Counted from the stretch's first letter, positions 55,163 to 63,805 are shown. The stretch: DNA of 64,000 nt from MWEH01 sp964392385 (GCA_964392385.1 CAYMPR010000003.1:1-64000), one strand, 5' to 3'. Numbers and translations: made by a program. Notes: generated by a model not told the origin, from the letters alone.

Positions 55163-56485
55163 TTATAAAAGTGTTGCTGTATACGACTGCCCAAGCCTTC
55201 TAGTACGCTCATCTGGTATAACTATTTCTATACTTGAACCTTCCTTTTTTAGCACTGATTTTGCTCTATTAATCAATATGTCGCCGCCAAGCCCACTAGC
55301 AACTCTACCTAGAAGTAATACTCTTTCTATGGGGTAAAATTCCCTATACCACAGTATTGAATATCCAAAATATTCTCCCAGTTTTTCGAAAATATTCTTG
55401 GCTTTATCTTCGCCTTGTTCCACCATTTTTTGAACCACCTTCAGCTTTTCGGCAGGGCTAAGTGAACTACTTAGTTCAATTTTTGCCTCTTTTGCAAGCT
55501 TGATTACAGCGTCTTGTGAATGATATTGACTACCAACGCCTAAATCTTGGCTCCATTCATCTACAGCTGCATTTACATTTGCATCAACTGGTGCAAAGGC
55601 TAATTCATTTAAGTATCCCTTAATATTGAAGTCATTATCTACAAATCCTGCTGCTTCGCTTGTTCCCATAGCAATCCCAAGGATATTTCCTTTTCCAAGC
55701 GAATATGCCCCAGCAAGGGCTGCAACGTCACCATCGTTAGCTACTTTAACAGGACACGAATATTCCTTAGAAAGGTTCTTATATATTGGCACTATTTCTT
55801 TTTCATATACTTCTTCCTTGACCTTTATAAACAGCGAGGCAACGCGTATTTCATCTCCCACGACTATTCCAGCAGTAGAAACTCCAATCGCATCAACTCT
55901 CCCATTTAAAGCTGCTTTTGCCCTATCTATACTATCCTTTATCCCAGCTTTATGATATGCCGGATCGGAATTTAGTTTAGGAAACCATACATCCTCTGAA
56001 TCAAAAATTACCTCACCATCAATTGTGGCAGTTACTTTTCTGTCTGATCCACCAGCATCAAAACCAATTTTATATCCTGTTGCTTTACAGCTTGCCTTAA
56101 GAGGCTTTTCACACTCGGCGGGGAAATCTTTAAGAAGTACCTTAGTAAATTCTAGCGGCCTTGAATATACCCTCTTCATAAAGTTATAATCGAAGCTTCT
56201 CTCTCCGTTTTCTGAGTACGTTTTTTGCAAGTATTTGACTAGATTTATATCGCCATAGATATAGAATTTATATCCTCCAAACGCCCAAAGCATAAACTTG
56301 ACAATTCTTTCGACATATCTCTCATTTTCGTGTTTATGATCTTTAGAAAACACCGATGTCCTATACACTTTAATCTCGCCTTCCCCTCTTTCTAGAGCTA
56401 GGTAAAACGGTTCATTATCATCCTTACTCCTTAGGAGATAATCTATTTGCCATTTGTACATTGGGGTATATTTTGCATCTAACAT
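55163..56485 (-). CDS. Divergent ROK-family sugar kinase-like protein
   Basis: A 440-residue protein. Residues of about 1-135 are an unrecognised extension, and the rest is an actin-like ATPase of the ROK type: GFDAGGSDRKVTATIDG (phosphate-1), IGVSTAGIV, KVANDGDVAALAGAYSLG, ILGIAMGTSEAAGFVD (phosphate-2). The usual ROK zinc motif (CxCGxxGCxE, after a GExGH motif) is missing; the region reads LNELAFAPVDANVNAAVDEW. The substrate could be an N-acetylated sugar given the adjacent deacetylase, but this is inference, and a non-kinase role is possible. The ATG at 56485 has AAGGAAAC upstream. The gene lies 111 bases downstream of the mutarotase-like gene on the same strand. Confidence 0.8.
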   Translation of the reverse strand: MLDAKYTPMYKWQIDYLLRSKDDNEPFYLALERGEGEIKVYRTSVFSKDHKHENERYVERIVKFMLWAFGGYKFYIYGDINLVKYLQKTYSENGERSFDYNFMKRVYSRPLEFTKVLLKDFPAECEKPLKASCKATGYKIGFDAGGSDRKVTATIDGEVIFDSEDVWFPKLNSDPAYHKAGIKDSIDRAKAALNGRVDAIGVSTAGIVVGDEIRVASLFIKVKEEVYEKEIVPIYKNLSKEYSCPVKVANDGDVAALAGAYSLGKGNILGIAMGTSEAAGFVDNDFNIKGYLNELAFAPVDANVNAAVDEWSQDLGVGSQYHSQDAVIKLAKEAKIELSSSLSPAEKLKVVQKMVEQGEDKAKNIFEKLGEYFGYSILWYREFYPIERVLLLGRVASGLGGDILINRAKSVLKKEGSSIEIVIPDERTRRLGQSYTATLL

Positions 56486-56596
56486 TGTTTGTTTCCTTTG
56501 TCCTTTAATGATAAGTTTTTAGGTTTTTTCTTATGTGTTTTTTTTAAAGTACATGTTTTTACGTTATTTAATCATATCCAAAGATATGTTTTAGCC

Positions 56597-57454
56597 TTAT
56601 TCCTTTCTTCTTAATGTCCAAGTTTCTTTATGAGTTATTGAATCACTAGGCAAAAGCGTTTTAAAAGGAGAAAGCGTCTCCACTTCGTGTATTAGGTTTG
56701 AAAAATAGGTTTCTACATTACAATTCATGTCGGGGAATTCGCCTTCCAATGTCTCGATTTTCTTTTCAAAGATATCTTTTCCTATTTCATATCTAACTAG
56801 ACCTGCATCAGTAAATACGCCTAGTTTAAATGGGGATTTGGACAAATTATTACTCTTAACTTTAATTACATTATCTCTAAAGGTAAATCTATCATCATTT
56901 ATACTAGCATAAGGCCACATTACTAAGTTTCTATTTGGCAAATATCCAGTATCTTTTGTGGGTAGCTTAACTTCCATTGTGCCGCCAACTTTAAGAACGG
57001 TTAAAGCCCAAAGAGATATTCTCTGCTCTATTTTTGATGTATTTTTAAGAGTCATCCCAACTTCAATTGAGTTATCTGAAATGAATGTGATTTTTAGATT
57101 CGATTGCAACAAAACAACTGGCCAAACTTTAGGTATAAACTCAACTGAGTCGCCATCAACAATATATTTAACTTCTTGATTGTCTGGGATATAAGTATTC
57201 TCAGATTCTGGAGATGCCCAAATCCTATGTCCACCATATATATGCCATTTTTTCCCTGCACCAAAAACCTTAGAGACATCTTTATTTATCTCATCTTTAG
57301 TATCATTAAACATGATGTTTTCGCCTAATTTATGTCGAAGCGAAATGATCCTTGGTCCTACATCAAGTGTGACTGAAAGGCAAATATTACCGTATTCCAT
57401 TTCAAGAGTTCGGCCTAAAAAACAAGTACCTTCAAATACTCTCAAGTTCCCCAT
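56597..57454 (-). CDS. Galactose-mutarotase-like sugar-binding protein
   Basis: A 285-residue beta-sandwich protein with features of aldose-epimerase-superfamily proteins: an early VTLDVGPRIISLRH strand, IYGGHRIWASPE with a conserved-looking His-Arg pair, YIPDN, and the LTVLKVGGTMEVKLP core. No signal peptide, so cytoplasmic. I start at the ATG at 57454 because GGAGGAG is three bases upstream; the ATG at 57466 overlaps that site. Probably recognises or epimerises a sugar handled with the ROK and deacetylase proteins downstream. Some relatives are annotated only as hypothetical proteins, and enzymatic activity is uncertain. Confidence 0.7.
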   Translation of the reverse strand: MGNLRVFEGTCFLGRTLEMEYGNICLSVTLDVGPRIISLRHKLGENIMFNDTKDEINKDVSKVFGAGKKWHIYGGHRIWASPESENTYIPDNQEVKYIVDGDSVEFIPKVWPVVLLQSNLKITFISDNSIEVGMTLKNTSKIEQRISLWALTVLKVGGTMEVKLPTKDTGYLPNRNLVMWPYASINDDRFTFRDNVIKVKSNNLSKSPFKLGVFTDAGLVRYEIGKDIFEKKIETLEGEFPDMNCNVETYFSNLIHEVETLSPFKTLLPSDSITHKETWTLRRKE

Positions 57455-57630
57455 ATTCTCCTCCATTTTTTATCTATACCGCAGTGTAACGCACATGTTA
57501 TTAACTAGGGATAGACTTATTCCTAAAAACAAGTGCTCGTAATTTACCCATACTTTTTTATATATCTGTCTTTAACACAGCTAATGAATAGTTAAATTGA
57601 CACAGAGCAATTATATGAAGTTTTAGTATG

Positions 57631-60600
57631 TTAGCTAATTGGATAAACCCTGACATACAAATATACTTCAAAAGTCCTAATATCAATATCTACGCCAACT
57701 AGGTTATTTCTCACTTCATTTTGGAGATTGGCTATATAGTTTTTAAACTCGGCATCAGTAACATATTGATCATAACTCATCGTTCCGCCCTCCGTAACAT
57801 GTATATCCCACAAGGTATCTAGATACACGTCTGAGAGCATAACTTCGCCCCAAAGATCAACACTCTCTTGAAGCGCAAGTGGTAAATATGTGCCAAGATA
57901 ATATACAAGTTCACTATCGGAATCAATAAGGGAATCATATTCAGGATCTAACGAAGTGTGCTCACTAAAGCCTCCAAAGTATCTAGATGTAGGAGTACTT
58001 GGATAAATACCATATACTTTTCGTGCCCCTGATGCTTGTGAATCAGTCATAAATAAATATCTATGGGATAATATTTCATATTCATCAGAATTAGTGCCAA
58101 CTGTCCAATCATCTTCAACCGTGTCACTTGCCCAAGTGGAATCTACAACATACCATAGCCCATCTATCATCACTTTATTCCAAGCGTGACCAATTGGATC
58201 TGGGCCATTTAATACACCAGTTAACTTATAATTATTTATTCCTTCCATACTAGCAAGGAGCGAGAATGCTTTGGCAAGGCCATCACAAACTGCAGTTCCT
58301 CTTAAAACCTCAGTAACTTCTCCTTCGCTATTAATAACTCCCTTAAAAACACCCTCCATAAAGAAGCTATCAGCTGTAGAATCATAAGCCCCACCATTTT
58401 GAGTTGCTGCAAGTAAAGCATGATTATATCCAACATTTAATGATAACCAGTCATATATGGCATGTGTTTTTTGTTCATCACTCATCCCAGAGGAAATGAT
58501 GGTGAAGAGCACTTTTCTTGCTATTCTATAAACACTTTCAGCAGCAGAGCCACTTACGGGTACTGGCTTATATCCATTTATTGCTGCCCAGAACAATTGA
58601 TTTGAAGTAGATACAGGGTATTCTGGGAGAGAATCTATTGATAAGCTCTCTTCAACTGATCTAGGAGTTGAAGCAAAGTGGGTAATATATCTTAGTTCAG
58701 TTAGAGGCTCTTCATCTTCATATGAGGTGGGCTCTTTTGCAGTTTGTACTTGCAGTAAAAATTGATTCCTTCCACCTTTATTTACAATATCTCCAAAAGT
58801 TAATCCATATGATGTTGACTCGGCGTATGTACCCATTCCAAAAGCTAAAACATAATATAAATTAATTCGTCCAGGATCAGTAGTTGAGGGAGCTCCTGCA
58901 GCACCTTTTGTATAAATTTCCTCGGAAATATTTTCATAAACCAAAGGAATATATAAATCTAAATCAAAGGTATCATAGTCATACTGAGCTTCGCTCATCA
59001 AATCCTCAGGTCTAAAAATAACCGTGTAATTTAATAATCTACCTAAATCTTCAACGCTACTTATATATCTATTAAAGCCAGGAATTACCTCATCAAAAAA
59101 TGGATACATCATAGGTGTTATGGTGTTAGCTTGATATTGCTTCCACTCTGACCAGTTATATCTTCCACCTTTTACTCTTACTTCAAAACTTTCATTAAAT
59201 CCTACAATTTCACCATCTATGTAAAAACCGTTCTTATCGAAATTATCTTCATCATCAGGGTCCGTTGAGTCATATGAGGCAATTACTTGTGAACCTTGCC
59301 GTATTTCAGCCTCATAATTTGTATTGTATGGTATAGCATCCCAAAATACATATGGCAAATACGAAAGATCAACTTTCTTTCCCTCAATTGATAGTCCAAC
59401 TATATCTGTGCCAAAACTTGCACTAGCAACAGTAAAACTAAGTGTATTTGAGTACACGTTAGAGGCAAGTCCTTTCACGACTGCCATAGCCTTTAGTGAA
59501 TAATTGCCGGCCTCTCTAAATGAGTATTCTAAATCTGCTACATCTGACATTGTACCAGTAGATTTTTGGTATAGTACCTCCCGCCCAGATGGAGTAGTAA
59601 TTTCCCACTTATAGCTTTCAGGAGGGAATGTTGAGGTTGCATAAGTCGCACCTACACGCATAATGTCACCTGTTGAAAAAGTGCTATCGGAATTCCAAAT
59701 ATCTATGTTGAAATTAGCAAGAGGATAGTAAACATTAATTTCCGCAGAAGTTAACCTTTGTTCTTGTGAGCTATTTCTTAAAACTGCGACAATTCTATAT
59801 TTTCCACTGGGCAAATTACCTGGTTTAAAGTTCAAAACATTATTATCTTTAACTCCAACTTCATTAATTCTTGTTGTGTTATAATACCAATTTATTTCTG
59901 GGCTAGGATCACAAACAGTGTCTAATCTGTTAATAACAAAGCTTAATGTTTCGTTAGATCCAAGTATCTGGTTAAGGCCTGATTGAGGAGTTATCATATC
60001 AAGTCTGTAATTTAACGGTGCATAAATAACGCTTATAATGACATGGGCTTTGATTTCCAGCTTTGAGCCTTCTGGTCTTGATATTGCCCAAACATCTACT
60101 ACACCAATTGATACTGGAGTAACGTATCCACTTCTATCGACAGTTGCAATGGTTTTATCCCCTGATTCATAAGTTAAATTTCTTCCTTTTAGCGCATGCG
60201 CTGGTTTAAAAATCGGTTCAAGCTTAATAGCTCCCTTATGCAATTCCATCTCCATTTCAGAATCTTGGAAGAACAAGTTTGTAACAGCTACGCTTTCTAT
60301 AATTACTTCAATTACAAGCGAAACTTCCGGATTATCGGCACTAATTAGCTTAACTGGAATCGGAATATTATTTCCATATTCATCGGTTTTTAAACCTCTA
60401 GCAAACAATAATCCATCTAGAGAGATATTTAAATAATCCCTGTCAGTTGAGTCAACGTGCTTAAAATACACATCCTGGTTTTTTGCATCCAAAGGATATA
60501 CGATAGGAACAAGCTGATATTCTCTTGCATCACCTTCAGGAGCAAGATAAATGGTAGTATCTTTTACTTGAATTTGGGTAACTTCTTTTGTGGAAGATAA

Positions 60601-60726
60601 AGTATCTTTAATATTTTGCAAAAATGGCGATAGCGCTAAATTCTCGCCGCAACCCTGGAGTACTATTGCAACAACGATTACAAAAAGAATCAGGACTAAT
60701 GCAATTATTCTACTTCTGTTTTTCAT
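57631..60726 (-). CDS. Lipoprotein with Big domains and transglutaminase-like domain
   Basis: A 1,031-residue surface lipoprotein. The signal peptide ends in the lipobox LQGC (Cys26). Residues of about 45-235 look like Big_2-type Ig domains (TIATVDRSGYVTPVSIGVVD). They are followed by Ig/FN3-like beta domains to about 570. A transglutaminase-like domain covers about 730-900 with a complete triad: TAVCDGLAKAFS (Cys814), IGHAWNKVMIDG (His847) and WYVVDSTWASD (Asp862). Bacterial surface proteins of this fold may be proteases, amidases or cross-linkers; the sequence does not tell which. A good promoter lies upstream beyond a gap. The mutarotase-like gene follows after 176 bases. Confidence 0.88.
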   Translation of the reverse strand: MKNRSRIIALVLILFVIVVAIVLQGCGENLALSPFLQNIKDTLSSTKEVTQIQVKDTTIYLAPEGDAREYQLVPIVYPLDAKNQDVYFKHVDSTDRDYLNISLDGLLFARGLKTDEYGNNIPIPVKLISADNPEVSLVIEVIIESVAVTNLFFQDSEMEMELHKGAIKLEPIFKPAHALKGRNLTYESGDKTIATVDRSGYVTPVSIGVVDVWAISRPEGSKLEIKAHVIISVIYAPLNYRLDMITPQSGLNQILGSNETLSFVINRLDTVCDPSPEINWYYNTTRINEVGVKDNNVLNFKPGNLPSGKYRIVAVLRNSSQEQRLTSAEINVYYPLANFNIDIWNSDSTFSTGDIMRVGATYATSTFPPESYKWEITTPSGREVLYQKSTGTMSDVADLEYSFREAGNYSLKAMAVVKGLASNVYSNTLSFTVASASFGTDIVGLSIEGKKVDLSYLPYVFWDAIPYNTNYEAEIRQGSQVIASYDSTDPDDEDNFDKNGFYIDGEIVGFNESFEVRVKGGRYNWSEWKQYQANTITPMMYPFFDEVIPGFNRYISSVEDLGRLLNYTVIFRPEDLMSEAQYDYDTFDLDLYIPLVYENISEEIYTKGAAGAPSTTDPGRINLYYVLAFGMGTYAESTSYGLTFGDIVNKGGRNQFLLQVQTAKEPTSYEDEEPLTELRYITHFASTPRSVEESLSIDSLPEYPVSTSNQLFWAAINGYKPVPVSGSAAESVYRIARKVLFTIISSGMSDEQKTHAIYDWLSLNVGYNHALLAATQNGGAYDSTADSFFMEGVFKGVINSEGEVTEVLRGTAVCDGLAKAFSLLASMEGINNYKLTGVLNGPDPIGHAWNKVMIDGLWYVVDSTWASDTVEDDWTVGTNSDEYEILSHRYLFMTDSQASGARKVYGIYPSTPTSRYFGGFSEHTSLDPEYDSLIDSDSELVYYLGTYLPLALQESVDLWGEVMLSDVYLDTLWDIHVTEGGTMSYDQYVTDAEFKNYIANLQNEVRNNLVGVDIDIRTFEVYLYVRVYPIS

Positions 60727-60770
60727 AAGTAATTATTTACCCACTTGTCTTTATGCGACGTTTAACCAGT

Positions 60771-60870
60771 NNNNNNNNNNNNNNNNNNNNNNNNNNNNNN
60801 NNNNNNNNNNNNNNNNNNNNNNNNNNNNNNNNNNNNNNNNNNNNNNNNNNNNNNNNNNNNNNNNNNNNNN
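60771..60870. other. Assembly gap in the leader of the transglutaminase-like gene
   Basis: Nominal 100-N gap starting 44 bases upstream of the ATG at 60726; the true leader length is unknown. Confidence 0.95.
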
Positions 60871-60910
60871 TTTGCATGACTAAATAATGCACATGCGCAC
60901 AGGTAATTGT

Positions 60911-60940
60911 ATTATATAGCCCGCGTGTATTAAGTGTCAA
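60911..60940 (-). promoter_or_regulatory. Consensus promoter upstream of the transglutaminase-like lipoprotein
   Basis: TTGACA (60935-60940) and TATAAT (60911-60916) are separated by 18 bp on the minus strand; both hexamers are perfect. The gap prevents certainty that it serves the gene starting at 60726. The rest of the 376-base intergenic stretch holds a TTTCCC-TT-GGGAAA inverted repeat at 61005-61018 and no gene. Confidence 0.75.
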
Positions 60941-61102
60941 GGTATGGTCTATGTACATATATGAACTATATCTAAATTGTTTGTGAAGTTAGCGACAAAG
61001 AGGGTTTCCCTTGGGAAAAACGATCAAAACTAACTAAAATATATTAAAAGGTTGTTTGTAGAGTAAGTACTACACAGTTGTCTTTAAAAAAAGCAATTTT
61101 GA

Positions 61103-62062
61103 CTAAGTAAGATTTTGAGTGCGCTTATTTATTAACTCAATCATGTCTTTTTTTAGCTCTTGGGGTAAAAATGAATTTTGGGTATATGAACAAAACACTT
61201 CTTTAAGTGATATTAACCTATTTATGATATTTTGAGCTGATTTTAAAGATATTCCACAAAGCTCTGCAAAAACAAAAAAGTCTTTTTTTTGAAGATTTCG
61301 TTTTTTGCCATTCATTGTCAAGGCTAACTCTTCTTTATCTTCTGGCATTATGATATTTACCGGTAAAAGATCGTATGCAGGTGAAAGTATGTATTCAAAA
61401 CTCCCCTCGTCTGTTTCTATAAGAGAAATGTTTTTTAGATGCATATCGGAATTGCCTATAATGTATGAGAAAACAAGTCTTATAAACAACTCTGCCAAAT
61501 CAATCCCTGGTCTTGAAGAGAATTTATTGATTATTTTAGCGCAATATTCATAAGAACCCTTGTATTTGTCTTCAGTAATTCTTAACCCAAGTTGGCAAAA
61601 ATCCTCCATCGCAAGTATTTTTACTGTGCTACCACATATTACTCTATCTATTCTTTTTGTAATATACGCAAATCTACCTCCCGAGTTTATAAGTCCATGC
61701 GGTACAGTCTTGATTTTTGCAATACTCGCCAAGTTCATTGCGAGATCTTCTACCTCAGGAAGGGAATCAAATTTCTCAACTTGTGGTTTTAATATATAGC
61801 CTGTTGGATAATTTACCCTCGTAAGCTTTGTTTTATTATCAGAGTTGAGATTTAAAGATAGTTTCTTTTGTACCCCAGTAACAGTTAAACCTTTCGAAAC
61901 ATTTTTTGAAACATATATTCCAATAGCCTCTTCGGATACATTAATTTCTGGCACACAGTTTATGCCAAAGAACTTATGGGCACAATTTTTATGCCATCCA
62001 TCTTTTATCTCAAGAGTTGATGCGCTATCTAAAATAGGCTTTCCACAATGCAAACAATTCAT
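61103..62062 (-). CDS. hipT: HipT-type Ser/Thr kinase toxin (HipA C-terminal domain)
   Basis: A 319-residue HipA-family kinase, the toxin of a split HipBST-type module; known HipT phosphorylates tryptophanyl-tRNA synthetase. An N-terminal zinc-ribbon-like segment (CLHCGKPI...HKNC) precedes the kinase. The glycine-rich loop reads LTVTGVQKKLSL (Thr60, Thr62, Gly63), ATP Lys is likely Lys92 (YILKPQ), the catalytic loop is GNSDMHLKN (Asp206, Asn211) and the metal-binding segment is SPAYDLLP (Asp231). The HipA N-terminal subdomain is absent and is encoded by the upstream gene. The ATG at 62062 overlaps the previous stop (ATGA) and follows AGAGGA, so translation is coupled. Catalytic residues look intact. 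Confidence 0.92.
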   Translation of the reverse strand: MNCLHCGKPILDSASTLEIKDGWHKNCAHKFFGINCVPEINVSEEAIGIYVSKNVSKGLTVTGVQKKLSLNLNSDNKTKLTRVNYPTGYILKPQVEKFDSLPEVEDLAMNLASIAKIKTVPHGLINSGGRFAYITKRIDRVICGSTVKILAMEDFCQLGLRITEDKYKGSYEYCAKIINKFSSRPGIDLAELFIRLVFSYIIGNSDMHLKNISLIETDEGSFEYILSPAYDLLPVNIIMPEDKEELALTMNGKKRNLQKKDFFVFAELCGISLKSAQNIINRLISLKEVFCSYTQNSFLPQELKKDMIELINKRTQNLT

Positions 62063-62391
62063 AGCATTTCCTCTCTGATTGTTACATTTCCTATTGAATC
62101 TTTACAGGAAATCAATAGCAAGCCAAATCTATCATTACTCTGAATTTTCCAATTTCGTACTACTATATCTAATAACCATCCTTCGGGGATTAGCCCATCA
62201 AAAAAGGAAAACATTGTTTTGGAGAAGTATATATCCTCTTTTAAAGGCAAAGTTAATGAAACAGGAGTAGCTAATTCATTTAAAAGATATCGTTTATCAT
62301 AAGAGAAGGAATAGCCTTCCTCGGTTTCTTGTAATATTCCCGAAAAAAGGTTTCTAACGTACACATAAGCTTTTCTATATGATGCTACCAT
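62059..62391 (-). CDS. hipS: HipS-type antitoxin (HipA N-terminal domain)
   Basis: A 110-residue protein equivalent to the N-terminal subdomain of HipA. Landmarks are AYVYVRNLFSGILQETEEGY, PVSLTLPLKE, FSFFDGLIPEGWLLDI and NDRFGLLLISCKDSIGNV. In the HipBST system the HipS partner, not HipB, neutralises the kinase; I transfer that role by homology. The start overlaps the hipB stop by one base (TAATG) and the stop overlaps the hipT start by four, so the three genes form a tightly coupled operon. Confidence 0.9.
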   Translation of the reverse strand: MVASYRKAYVYVRNLFSGILQETEEGYSFSYDKRYLLNELATPVSLTLPLKEDIYFSKTMFSFFDGLIPEGWLLDIVVRNWKIQSNDRFGLLLISCKDSIGNVTIREEML

Positions 62392-62594
62392 TACTCAAGA
62401 TCCTTTTTCCCAGGGACAGCATGCATGCCAAACATTGATAAAGCATGGTTTACTTTATCCATCCTAACTGTCTCCTTGCCTTGTTCCAACTCGCGAACAA
62501 ATCTCAAGCCGAGACCTGAACGTAAAGCAAACTCTTCTTGGCTGAGCCCAGCTTCTTTCCTTTTTGTTTTTATGTATATTGCAATCTCATTCAT
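62391..62594 (-). CDS. hipB: HipB-type XRE DNA-binding antitoxin/repressor
   Basis: A 67-residue helix-turn-helix protein (IKTKRKEAGLSQEEFALRSG, then LRFVRELEQGKETVRMDKV). This is the Xre fold with the RELEQGK signature seen in HipB-like proteins. It probably binds the three ACCC-N4-GGGT palindromes upstream and represses the operon. It is first of three overlapping genes. The ATG at 62594 has no good ribosome binding site, and a -10-like TATAAA lies only 9-14 bases upstream, so a nearly leaderless message is possible. Confidence 0.9.
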   Translation of the reverse strand: MNEIAIYIKTKRKEAGLSQEEFALRSGLGLRFVRELEQGKETVRMDKVNHALSMFGMHAVPGKKDLE

Positions 62595-62602
62595 GATATC
62601 AC

Positions 62603-62700
62603 TTTATACCCTATCGGGTTCATTGTCAACTATTATATACAACATTATACCCTTTCGGGTGCATATTAATACTATTGTTGGCATATTATACCCTTTCGGG
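62603..62700 (-). promoter_or_regulatory. hip operon promoter region with three operators at 41-bp spacing
   Basis: Three palindromic sites lie at 62608-62619, 62649-62660 and 62690-62700: ACCCTATCGGGT, ACCCTTTCGGGT and ACCCTTTCGGGA. Their starts are exactly 41 bp apart. On the minus strand each is followed at once by a -10-like word: TATAAA, TATAAT and TATAAT respectively. The gene-proximal site also has a perfect TTGACA at 62624-62629, 15 bp upstream of TATAAA. HipB binding here would block RNA polymerase directly and explain autoregulation. Confidence 0.8.
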
Positions 62701-62716
62701 ATTATTTACATAAGAA

Positions 62717-62760
62717 AAACCACCAGTTGCCTAGTGGTTTATTGCCTTAATCTGGCAATA
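62717..62760 (-). terminator. Terminator after the DUF4097-like gene
   Basis: On the minus strand AAACCACTAG pairs with CTGGTGGTTT (one wobble) around a GCAA tetraloop and is followed by TTTTTC. A second small hairpin (TATTGCC/GGCAATA, 62740-62760) directly precedes it. It insulates the hip operon from upstream transcription. Confidence 0.85.
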
Positions 62761-62811
62761 TTGCGTTATATATTAGTGTATTTCCGTGACCAACAAATAG
62801 ACCAATATCTT

Positions 62812-63771
62812 TTAATTACCCTCAAATCTTATAGTCGTATTTCCACTAACGACATCTATATCTATATCTTTTTCGCCGCTGCCCCAATTGCTACTACCAG
62901 TGTATAATCCACTTGCACCTTGTCCCGTTATTATCACGGTTCCTGATATAACAGAAAGTCTAGCAGAATACTCTGCAGGCATGCCCTTTAGCCCTAATTC
63001 GACATTACCACTTGTAGTTTCACTTTTAATACTACTAGCGCTTAAACCCGTGGATGAAATGTTTCCACTTATAACTGAAAAGACTACATCATTTACTACT
63101 GCTAATGTTGAGATATTTACATCACCGCTAGTTAAAGTGATATTAATGTTACTACAAGATGAGTCGCTAACTGTTATTTCCCCACTTGTCGAATCGAGAT
63201 CCATGTCTCCAGCTACTTGTAAATTATTTAGATTTACATTCCCTGAAGTAGTATTGCATTTAACTAGCCCACTAACATTTATATTTCTTATTGATATGTT
63301 ACCGCTTGCACAATTTATGTCTAAAGATTCCATTGCTTGATTATGTTCCCACGTGGCATCTCCAGAGGCTATATCCAAATCAAGACTAGTAACACTTACA
63401 GGGACATAAACTGTGATTATTACATCTTCGCTTAAAAAATTAAACATATCTCTAATATTCCAGGGCTGTATTATACTTTTAAATGTTGCCTCTCCATCCA
63501 CAAGGCTATATTCAAATTTTCTATGTTCACTTTCAAAGTATTCTACTTTCAAGGTATTATCCGGTGACTCCTTAAATTCTACTTCTTCAGAGGATGTGTT
63601 AAAATTAAGCGAAGTAACTAAAGCGGTTTCATCTATGGTTTTTGCAACAAGTTCTTCCTTTATGCTACTAGAAAAAGCCGCTGGATTTACTGCATAAATA
63701 ATTCCGCCAACCCCCGTAAACACTATTCCTATTCCTAAAATAATCGACAATACAATTATTGCAGTTTTCAT
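62812..63771 (-). CDS. DUF4097-like membrane-anchored beta-helical protein
   Basis: A 319-residue protein with one N-terminal membrane helix (IIVLSIILGIGIVFTGVGGI) and an extracytoplasmic domain. The domain has the DUF4097 pattern: a short repeating strand-turn unit with Ser-Gly at each turn (DIASGDATW, NCASGNISI, NTTSGNVNL, DSTSGEITV, TLTSGDVNI, SVISGNISS). This predicts a right-handed beta-helix. The family is often called a putative adhesin, but its function is not settled. I start at the ATG at 63771 because AGGGAG lies eight bases upstream; the in-frame ATG at 63801 has no such site. It follows the truncated gene at the window edge and ends at a strong terminator. Confidence 0.85.
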   Translation of the reverse strand: MKTAIIVLSIILGIGIVFTGVGGIIYAVNPAAFSSSIKEELVAKTIDETALVTSLNFNTSSEEVEFKESPDNTLKVEYFESEHRKFEYSLVDGEATFKSIIQPWNIRDMFNFLSEDVIITVYVPVSVTSLDLDIASGDATWEHNQAMESLDINCASGNISIRNINVSGLVKCNTTSGNVNLNNLQVAGDMDLDSTSGEITVSDSSCSNINITLTSGDVNISTLAVVNDVVFSVISGNISSTGLSASSIKSETTSGNVELGLKGMPAEYSARLSVISGTVIITGQGASGLYTGSSNWGSGEKDIDIDVVSGNTTIRFEGN

Positions 63772-63805
63772 TTTTTTATCTCCCTTATCCGTAACTTCCA
63801 TTACA

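Noticed and set aside
61005..61018. TTTCCC-TT-GGGAAA hairpin as terminator of the hip operon
   Set aside because: The loop is too small and no T tract follows on the minus strand; it may be an operator or chance.
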